DNA of 10,186 nt from Dehalococcoidia bacterium. GTDB lineage: Bacteria > Chloroflexota > Dehalococcoidia > JAENJB01. The notes beneath the pieces were generated by a model. That model was not told the DNA's origin, searched no databases, and saw only the letters and a list, made by a program, of their open reading frames with translations. The stretch is from the NCBI GenBank assembly GCA_030690705.1, contig JAUYGE010000161.1, positions 1-10,186 on the forward strand. Direction: 5' to 3'. A program made the translations under genes and the position numbers. Each line of letters starts with the position of its first letter. Positions within the stretch are counted from its first letter, which is position 1. Below are positions 5,860-10,186 of the stretch, one piece after another.

Positions 5860-6723
5860 TTGGTAAATGATCGGACGCCGTCACGTGTCAGAAATATAGC
5901 GTTGCTTGGAAGAAGCGTCGTGGACTACTGGTTGCACTATTTTGGCAACAGACGATTTCCAGAGAATCAGGAATTCTATGTCGTTTATACCAGCCTGGAC
6001 CACGGCATCCCGTTTCAGCCTGATTCAACTCTCGACTACTGGCTTATCAATCTCAGGCTCATTCCAACTTCAGCAAGATTAGCAGGTCCAGCGTGTCGCG
6101 GGTCCTTTGATGATATCATGCATGCATATGTGGACCTTGCGAAGGAAGGGGTCGCTGCATTCAGGGAAGTACCGACGATCATGCCTCATTTAACTGACCA
6201 TAAAGGACACGCATTGCGTATGGCCCAGACACTGCTGCGACCAATAAACTGCTGTCCCTCCCTGCATACGGCAACTCCTTTCTTTGCATACAACCTGGGC
6301 GTAAATTACTTTCCCGAAAAAGAACCGGAGTTGCGCAGGCTCGCCGGCGATATCGTGTCAATCGTTATCAGAGCGAAACTCCATGCCATGATTGATATTG
6401 CATTCGGCCTGTTTCTTGCAAAAAGAGTATTTCAAGGTAAACTCGGCCTGGGTTTTTGTGATTTGGAGTCGTTCTTCACTCAGGAACAAAAGAGCAAGGA
6501 CAAAATCCCGTATGAGCACATTTACAGGATGTACCACGAGATTAACGAACTGGAAACAGCCATGGGGGGTGAGGAAGGCAGCTTAGCAGGGATTATGGAG
6601 CGCTATTTTCAAGAAGCAGGCTTGCCCCGCGTTAAGCGGGAACAAAGCAACTGCCTCTATGACTTCGAACGGAAAGCGCTCGTCTGTGCGCCCGAGCTAA
6701 GAGTTGGGAAAGGGCTGTTCTAG
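5860..6723 (+). CDS. PAP2-like superfamily protein, tentative; function unknown
   Basis: A 287-residue protein. Three pieces recall the PAP2/inositolphosphorylceramide-synthase-like phosphatase group: 'LDHGIPFQP' (46-54), 'LRPINCCPSLHTATP' (126-140) with the PSxH box, and 'KLHAMIDIAFG' (173-183) with H-x3-D. In PAP2 enzymes the His of PSxH and the later His/Asp pair handle the phosphoryl group on lipid phosphates. Two things are odd. No clear transmembrane helices are visible, although most family members are membrane proteins. The Arg normally found five residues before the second His is absent (nearest is Arg171). About 85 C-terminal residues, with a Cys/Lys-rich end, are not recognised. 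The start is TTG at 5860 with GTGGAG about 8 nt upstream; an in-frame stop lies at 5839. Base composition is visibly more AT-rich than its neighbours, so acquisition by transfer is possible. Its stop overlaps that of the helicase. Confidence 0.55.
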   Translation: MVNDRTPSRVRNIALLGRSVVDYWLHYFGNRRFPENQEFYVVYTSLDHGIPFQPDSTLDYWLINLRLIPTSARLAGPACRGSFDDIMHAYVDLAKEGVAAFREVPTIMPHLTDHKGHALRMAQTLLRPINCCPSLHTATPFFAYNLGVNYFPEKEPELRRLAGDIVSIVIRAKLHAMIDIAFGLFLAKRVFQGKLGLGFCDLESFFTQEQKSKDKIPYEHIYRMYHEINELETAMGGEEGSLAGIMERYFQEAGLPRVKREQSNCLYDFERKALVCAPELRVGKGLF

Positions 6724-7931
6724 TATCGGACTGCTGAAGCGACAGCGCCTATGGGGCGCCGTCGCATTTCGCCAGGGGAGCGAGTGAATCCCCTGGCCGG
6801 TACGCTGCTCGCCCCGTAATCAAAGCCTTCCAGCGTCCGGCGCTGCAAGGGCGAGTTAAGAAGATGCTCAAGGGCGCGCACCATGGGCGTATCCTCACTG
6901 GTCACGAATGTGAAGGCGTCGCCGGTCTTGCCGACCCGCCCTGTGCGGCCGATGCGATGGATATAGGCGTCCGTACTGTCGGGCATATCGTAGTTTATGA
7001 CGTGCGAGATATCCAGAACATCAATGCCGCGAGAGGCAATATCGGTGGCCACCAGCACCTTGAATGAGCCGTCGCGGAAGCCGTCGAGTGCAGTCTGACG
7101 CTGGTATTGCGATAGGTTGCCTTGCAGGCAAGCCACCCGGAAGCCCGCTCTCCCCAGTAGCTGCGCAACATTCGCGGCACGGTACTTGGTACGCGTGAAT
7201 ACGAGCACCGACTCCGTCTTGGTCTTGCGCAAGAGTTCCTTTAGCAGCGCAGGCTTGAGGTCCTGTCTAACCGGATACAGGGCATGTGACACCGTTGCCG
7301 CCGGCAGCGTACGGCCGATCTGCACGGTGACCGGGTCACGCAGTACTTCCTGCACCAGACGCCTGATGTCATCAGGCATGGTGGCCGAGAAAAGCAGTGT
7401 CTGTCGCGGCTTCAACATGCACTTCAGGATGCCCCGGATATCGGGTAGAAAACCCATGTCAAACATCCGGTCCGCCTCATCGATGACGAGCACTTCTACA
7501 TCTGATATGTCGATAGTGCCCTGCCAGAGGTGGTCGAGCAACCGGCCGGGACAGGCGATGACGATTTCGACGCCATCGCGCAGTTTTCGAAGCTGCTGGT
7601 TCATGCCCACCCCGCCATAGATGGCCATGCTTCTTAGTCCGGTCTGCTGACCCAATTCGGTTGCAGCCTCGTATGTTTGCTCGGCCAGTTCACGCGTGGG
7701 AGAGATTACGAGGGCGCCGATGCGCCCCCTCGGGCACCGCAGTAAACGTTGTAAGATCGGCAGCACGAAAGCCGCTGTCTTCCCGGTCCCGGTCTGCGCC
7801 AGGCCGATCAGATCGCGGCCCTGCATAATGGGGGGAATCGCTTGAAGCTGGATTGGCGTCGGTGTTACGTAGCCGAGCGCCCGCACGCCAGCCATGATGC
7901 TCGGATCAAGATTAAAGGACTCGAAACTCAC
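6720..7931 (-). CDS. DEAD-box ATP-dependent RNA helicase (RhlE/CshA-like)
   Basis: A 403-residue two-RecA-domain helicase with a complete motif set: Q motif ('FESF' 3-6, 'TPTPIQLQAIP' 23-33), I 'AQTGTGKT' (45-52), Ia 'PTRELA' (78-83), Ib 'CPGR' (127-130, Cys where Thr is usual), II 'DEAD' (151-154), III 'SAT' (182-184), IV 'LVFTRTK' (243-249), V 'ATDIASRGID' (295-304), VI 'HRIGRTGR' (325-332). Such enzymes unwind short RNA duplexes in ribosome assembly, mRNA decay and cold adaptation. The tail after motif VI is short (about 70 residues) with a basic end. The start is GTG at 7931 with AAGGAG (minus strand) 5 nt upstream. It is the last gene of the RNA-related group, 72 bp after the RRM gene. 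Its TAG stop and the TAG of the opposing PAP2-like gene share the palindrome CTAG. Confidence 0.96.
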   Translation of the reverse strand: MSFESFNLDPSIMAGVRALGYVTPTPIQLQAIPPIMQGRDLIGLAQTGTGKTAAFVLPILQRLLRCPRGRIGALVISPTRELAEQTYEAATELGQQTGLRSMAIYGGVGMNQQLRKLRDGVEIVIACPGRLLDHLWQGTIDISDVEVLVIDEADRMFDMGFLPDIRGILKCMLKPRQTLLFSATMPDDIRRLVQEVLRDPVTVQIGRTLPAATVSHALYPVRQDLKPALLKELLRKTKTESVLVFTRTKYRAANVAQLLGRAGFRVACLQGNLSQYQRQTALDGFRDGSFKVLVATDIASRGIDVLDISHVINYDMPDSTDAYIHRIGRTGRVGKTGDAFTFVTSEDTPMVRALEHLLNSPLQRRTLEGFDYGASSVPARGFTRSPGEMRRRPIGAVASAVRY

Positions 7932-8003
7932 TAGAACTCCTTAGCAAAATATCGCGTTGTGTGTCTCCACTATGGGAGAGGCTACTCAATTGATGTGCCA
8001 TGT

Positions 8004-8345
8004 TTAGTATCTTCTGCCGCCGCCGCCGCCCCCGCCCCTATCGTACCCACCGCCACCGCTCTTCCTGCCTCCTCCATAGGAGGAGCCGCCGCCCCTGTCG
8101 TCAGTGCGTGGTCTAGCTGCACTAACAGTAAGCGACCGGTCCTTCAAAGTCTTACCGTTCAGGCCTGTCATGGCCGCCTGGCCTTCTGAGACTGACGGCA
8201 TTTCGACAAACGCGAATCCCTTTGATCGCCCGGTAAACTTGTCGGTTATGACACTTACAGAATCAACCTTCCCGAAAGCAGCGAATTCCGTCCGCAGTTC
8301 CTCTTCAGTCACGTCGAAGGATAGGTTGCCTACATATATTTTCAC
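8004..8345 (-). CDS. Glycine-rich RNA-binding protein with one RRM
   Basis: A 113-residue protein. Residues 1-78 form a single RNA recognition motif: RNP2 'IYVGNL' (3-8) and RNP1 'KGFAFVEM' (42-49), whose aromatic residues stack on RNA bases. The tail (about 82-113) is almost all Gly, Arg, Ser and Tyr, an RGG-like low-complexity region that binds RNA loosely. Bacterial RRM proteins of this build, common in cyanobacteria and other environmental groups, are often cold-induced. I place the start at GTG 8345 because GGAG (complement of 8352-8355) then lies 6 nt away; the upstream in-frame TTG at 8351 would abut that site. It lies between bS21 (46-bp gap) and the helicase (72-bp gap) on the same strand and is plausibly their co-transcript. 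Confidence 0.93.
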   Translation of the reverse strand: MKIYVGNLSFDVTEEELRTEFAAFGKVDSVSVITDKFTGRSKGFAFVEMPSVSEGQAAMTGLNGKTLKDRSLTVSAARPRTDDRGGGSSYGGGRKSGGGGYDRGGGGGGGRRY

Positions 8346-8391
8346 GTTCAACTCCGTTTCATTTTCCCGAATTTGGTTTCTCTTACTTCGC

Positions 8392-8580
8392 TCAATATCT
8401 CTCCCTGCGCCTTCTTCTGGCGGCTTTTCTTGCCTTTATCCGAGCAGCCTCACCCTTGGATATGAAATGGTTGTGGGCCTTTGCCTCGCGCAAGACGCCG
8501 CTCATCTGCACAGTCCTTTGGAAACGCTTTACCAAGGACTCCTGTGTTTCGCCTTCGCGCAGGTGTACTTCGATTGACAT
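8392..8580 (-). CDS. rpsU: Small ribosomal subunit protein bS21
   Basis: A 62-residue, very basic protein of the usual bS21 length. The N-terminal strand 'MSIEVHLREGET' and the following 'ESLVKRFQRTVQMSGVL' (14-30) are the family signature; the C-terminal helix ends in 'KARKAARRRRRERY'. bS21 sits on the 30S platform near the anti-Shine-Dalgarno end of 16S rRNA and helps initiation. The ATG at 8580 has a GAGG-containing site (minus strand, from 8588) about 4 nt upstream, a little close. A strong hairpin (8602-8637) stands in the 76-bp space to the upstream zinc-ribbon gene. The gene stands apart from dnaG/rpoD, its neighbours in E. coli. Confidence 0.96.
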   Translation of the reverse strand: MSIEVHLREGETQESLVKRFQRTVQMSGVLREAKAHNHFISKGEAARIKARKAARRRRRERY

Positions 8581-8601
8581 AACACCTCAACCATTCTAGA
8601 G

Positions 8602-8637
8602 GCACACACAAGCTGGCGGCTGCCAGCTTGTGTGTGC
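8602..8637. promoter_or_regulatory. Perfect 16-bp hairpin between the zinc-ribbon gene and rpsU
   Basis: gcacacacaagctggc (8602-8617) and its exact complement (8622-8637) enclose a 4-nt loop. It begins 19 bp after the zinc-ribbon stop and ends about 13 nt before the rpsU ribosome binding site. No T run follows in either direction, so it is not a classical terminator. It may be an RNA processing or stability element separating expression of the two genes, or a partial terminator. Confidence 0.65.
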
Positions 8638-8656
8638 GCTCAACGTCAGACCGCCA

Positions 8657-8962
8657 CTAGCGGCTGACTCTGACTTTGCTGTAGCAAGCGCTACAGTACA
8701 CCGGCCTACCACTTCGTGGTTCAAAGGGTACTTCGGTGTCCTTGCCGCACTCGGCGCACTTCACCGGGAACATCTGCCGCTGGGACGTCTGGCCGTAACC
8801 ACCGGTCCCGCCGCGCTCTGTTTTCCTGGTCTGGCGACAAGCGGGGCAGCGCTTGGGCTCATTAGTGTAGCCCTTGGACTTGAAAAACTCCTGGTCTTCA
8901 GCGCTGAAGGTAAAGGTAGCCGCGCAATCGGCACATTGGAGTGACTTGTCCTGTAAACTCAT
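8657..8962 (-). CDS. Double zinc-ribbon protein with CxxC-x17-CxxC domain
   Basis: A 101-residue protein with four CxxC pairs. The first two (Cys10/13, Cys39/42) with 'FTFSAEDQEFFKSKGYTNEP' (17-36) and 'KRCPACR' fit the 'probable zinc-ribbon' family (PF13451 from memory). The last two (Cys69/72, Cys90/93) are separated by exactly 17 residues, fitting the CxxC-x17-CxxC domain (TIGR04272 from memory). A Gly/Gln/Ser-rich linker (51-63) joins them. Each half would bind one zinc ion. Function is not established; basic charge and position directly upstream of bS21, RRM and helicase genes suggest nucleic-acid or ribosome association. The ATG at 8962 has GAGGAGG (complement of 8970-8976) 7 nt upstream, a strong site. 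Its promoter is at 9085-9113. Confidence 0.88.
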   Translation of the reverse strand: MSLQDKSLQCADCAATFTFSAEDQEFFKSKGYTNEPKRCPACRQTRKTERGGTGGYGQTSQRQMFPVKCAECGKDTEVPFEPRSGRPVYCSACYSKVRVSR

Positions 8963-9026
8963 TGGATGACCTCCTCTCTTTTAAGATTAAGTTAGAGTTC
9001 GGGTCACCCAATACTCGGTGAAATTG

Positions 9027-9044
9027 GAGGAATTCGAGGAATTC
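9027..9044. repeat. Tandem duplication of a 9-bp unit in the zinc-ribbon leader
   Basis: gaggaattc occurs twice back to back (9027-9035, 9036-9044). It lies in the predicted 5' leader of the zinc-ribbon transcript, about 65-80 nt before the start codon. Role unknown; it could be replication slippage. Confidence 0.6.
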
Positions 9045-9084
9045 AGAGAGGTATGAGAACCTAAACTTAAACTATGACAGGGGC

Positions 9085-9113
9085 ACTATACACCAAACCG
9101 GCCAACTTTGCAA
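9085..9113 (-). promoter_or_regulatory. Promoter of the zinc-ribbon / rpsU / RRM / helicase group
   Basis: On the minus strand TTGCAA (9108-9113) and TATAGT (complement of 9085-9090) are 17 bp apart. Transcription would start near 9078, giving a leader of about 115 nt before the zinc-ribbon start. Long leaders are typical of cold-shock mRNAs in other bacteria, but no conserved motif is recognised here. Confidence 0.5.
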
Positions 9114-9392
9114 ATAGTTGTATCTGAAGGCGTCGGACAAGAAGCTGGCGGTGAAGTCCTGGAGAGTGGCGCCCCTGGGGCGCCACTCTCCGAACTCCTC
9201 TTCGAGCGGCAGCAGCTTATCCCGGCATTGCTGGAGCTACTTCTCACGCCCAATACAGGGGCAATTCTGTGGCGGCATGGAGATCTCTACCATCAAACCG
9301 GAGCGAACAAGCCACGGGACGCGTCGTTGTCCGGGCGAGAGCCTTTTCCCGAATGGCCCGGCTGTCCTCCGGGCTGGAGTAGGCAGGTATTG
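9114..9392. other. Gene-poor stretch, possibly a decayed minus-strand coding region
   Basis: No intact gene is supported. Two minus-strand frames have protein-like composition but no start codon and break into each other: about 9418 down to a stop at 9244-9246 (includes 'RFDGRDLHAATELPLYWA'), and 9236 down to a stop at 9072-9074 (includes 'LLPLEEEFGEW' and 'LSDAFRYNYLQ'). Together they could be one frameshifted relic, but I recognise no family. Plus-strand frames look less convincing: unusual composition and no ribosome binding site. Confidence 0.25.
9161..9191. repeat. 31-bp perfect palindrome with one-base centre
   Basis: ggagagtggcgcccc (9161-9175) is followed by a single t and its exact complement (9177-9191). 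As RNA it would form a very stable GC-rich stem of about 13 bp. It lies about 50 bp upstream of the zinc-ribbon promoter and 200 bp before the brnT promoter, attached to no intact gene and without a T run. Confidence 0.7.
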
Positions 9393-9421
9393 TTGAACTT
9401 TGCCCGGGTCTGTATTACAAT
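9393..9421 (+). promoter_or_regulatory. Promoter of the BrnT/BrnA-type operon
   Basis: TTGAAC at 9393-9398 and TACAAT at 9416-9421 are spaced by 17 bp. Transcription would start near 9428, so the toxin message would have a leader of only about 9 nt. Confidence 0.65.
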
Positions 9422-9435
9422 GTACTACAATGCAG
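9416..9435 (+). promoter_or_regulatory. Candidate antitoxin operator: two tandem copies of tacaatg
   Basis: TACAATG occurs at 9416-9422 and again at 9426-9432, one helical turn (10 bp) apart; the first copy sits in a 9-bp palindrome (tacaatgta, 9416-9424). The pair covers the -10 hexamer and the start site. Ribbon-helix-helix antitoxins commonly bind such helical-turn-spaced repeats to repress their own operon; binding here is inferred. Confidence 0.5.
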
Positions 9436-9436
9436 A

Positions 9437-9718
9437 ATGATAAACATTGATTATCCGCTCATCTGGTGCCAAGCGACTGTGGACAAGATTTGGGTCAAAC
9501 ATCAAGTTGTTCCCGAGGAGGTTGACGAGGCCGTGTTTGATGATAGGCCCATTTGTCTCAGGGCTGGAGTCTCATATTGTGTCTTCGGGCGATGCGTGAG
9601 CGGACGTCTCTTGTTCATTGTACTGCGAAAGACAAACCATAACTCACGCTACCGGGTTATCACTGCTAGAGATATGGCTAAGACAGAGAAGCGATACTAC
9701 ACCAGACGCTGCAATTAA
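9437..9718 (+). CDS. brnT: BrnT-family toxin of a type II toxin-antitoxin system
   Basis: A 93-residue protein. 'KHQVVPEEVDEAVFDD' (21-36) corresponds to the KHGVSFEEAxxVFDD segment of BrnT, 'GRCVSGRLLFIVL' (51-63) to the central GRS.RGRLLVVV strands, and 'YRVITARDMAKTEKRYY' (72-88) to the C-terminal RIISARxAxxxERxxY motif. BrnT toxins have a RelE-like ribonuclease fold and block translation by cutting RNA; the partner antitoxin neutralises them. The N-terminal 'FEWD' motif is altered here ('LIWCQ'), so this is a divergent member. The ATG at 9437 has no Shine-Dalgarno site and the predicted mRNA leader is about 9 nt, suggesting weak or leaderless-type initiation. Toxin before antitoxin is the usual brnT-brnA order; the next start is 12 bp after this stop. 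Confidence 0.82.
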   Translation: MINIDYPLIWCQATVDKIWVKHQVVPEEVDEAVFDDRPICLRAGVSYCVFGRCVSGRLLFIVLRKTNHNSRYRVITARDMAKTEKRYYTRRCN

Positions 9719-9730
9719 GGAGATATTCCA

Positions 9731-10186
9731 ATGCTGAAAAAGATGAGGAAAACACTGCTAGTAGAGAAGGGCATGATTCCCGAATTCCACTCTGATGAGG
9801 AGGAGGCACAGTACTGGGATACACACAGCCCGTTGGAGCTCATACCTGAACCTCGACCCGCCAAGATCCGGACAAGCAAGCCCAAAGATAGGCCAGTTAC
9901 GATTCGTCTCGATACCGAAACTCGCTCTAAGCTTGAGAAGCACGCCGCGGAGCAGAGCATCGGACCTTCCACGTTGGCACGATTGATCTTGGTCGCAACG
10001 CTCAATCGCGAGGCGGAACTCGAGCTTGCTGAACAACCTCGTGCCACTGCGGAAACGACATTGACCAAACGAGCAACTGATGAGAAGGAAATAGCCCATG
10101 AAACTCAGAGCCTTTTGAGGTCTAGGCGGATGTTGAAGGAGGCACTGAGCTTTGCCCTGGATGGTGATTGGCAATCTGCTAGTGTC
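9731..10186 (+). CDS. CopG/BrnA-type ribbon-helix-helix antitoxin (partial, runs off window)
   Basis: The frame is open from ATG 9731 to the window end (152 codons, no stop). AAGGAG (9717-9722), partly inside the brnT stop region, lies 8 nt upstream. The N-terminal part 'MIPEFHSDEEEAQYWDTHS' (15-33) matches the toxin-binding arm of the CopG-antitoxin family (PF12441 from memory). 'RPVTIRLDTETRSKLEKHA' (54-72) and 'GPSTLARLILVATL' (78-91) form the ribbon-helix-helix DNA-binding fold, in which dimers insert a beta ribbon into the major groove. It should neutralise BrnT and repress the operon, possibly at the repeats at 9416-9435. Antitoxins of this group usually end shortly after the fold, near 90-110 residues; this one continues at least 60 residues as a charged, mostly helical tail of unknown role. 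Confidence 0.8.
   Translation, partial: MLKKMRKTLLVEKGMIPEFHSDEEEAQYWDTHSPLELIPEPRPAKIRTSKPKDRPVTIRLDTETRSKLEKHAAEQSIGPSTLARLILVATLNREAELELAEQPRATAETTLTKRATDEKEIAHETQSLLRSRRMLKEALSFALDGDWQSASV

Noticed and set aside
7117..7620. Plus-strand 167-residue frame opposite the helicase
   Set aside because: It is a Ser/Arg-rich antisense shadow of a gene with a complete DEAD-box motif set.
8104..8577. Plus-strand frame spanning the RRM and rpsU genes
   Set aside because: It is antisense to two clearly recognised genes and has no family resemblance.
9715..10174. Two minus-strand frames opposite the antitoxin
   Set aside because: The plus-strand frame has a ribosome binding site, antitoxin motifs and operon context; the minus frames have none of these.

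Overview
The window is GC-rich bacterial chromosomal DNA, densely coded, with good Shine-Dalgarno sites and a mix of ATG, GTG and TTG starts. No marker fixes the taxon. The gene families (CoxD/CoxE-type AAA+/VWA pair, bS21, a glycine-rich RRM protein, a double zinc ribbon) and the interspersed palindromic repeats built on 'cattctgag...cgaagaatctc' would suit a Chloroflexota (Dehalococcoidia-like) or similar environmental lineage. That is a low-confidence guess.

Layout. (1) 1-761: the 3' end of an old-yellow-enzyme-type flavin/NADH oxidoreductase with its terminator; a 142-bp palindromic MITE-like element flanked by direct repeats; then a dodecin gene with its own promoter and a leader hairpin. 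(2) 762-3042: a hairpin repeat, then a two-gene operon for a MoxR-type AAA+ ATPase and a CoxE-like VWA protein, stop and start 2 bp apart. (3) 3065-5672, minus strand: an exported LCAT-like alpha/beta-hydrolase with what looks like a C-terminal SCP2 lipid-carrier domain; the second MITE copy; a short single-PAS protein. (4) 5860-6723, plus strand: a more AT-rich gene with a PAP2-like 'PSLH...LHxxxD' signature, whose stop codon overlaps that of the next gene. (5) 6720-8962, minus strand: a compact RNA/translation group in transcription order zinc-ribbon protein, ribosomal protein bS21, RRM protein, DEAD-box RNA helicase, preceded by a promoter and a leader of about 115 nt. (6) 8963-9436: a gene-poor stretch with that promoter, a 9-bp tandem duplication, a 31-bp palindrome and possible decayed coding. 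(7) 9437-10186: a BrnT-type toxin and a CopG/BrnA-type antitoxin that runs off the window, with a promoter overlapped by a twice-repeated operator-like motif.

Most notable points: two copies of the 142-bp element, 94% identical, with independent flanking direct repeats that mark the same ends and so argue for movement as a discrete unit; the lipase-SCP2 fusion; a dodecin lacking its usual flavin-stacking Trp; the all-RNA minus-strand cluster; and an antitoxin with an unusually long C-terminal tail.
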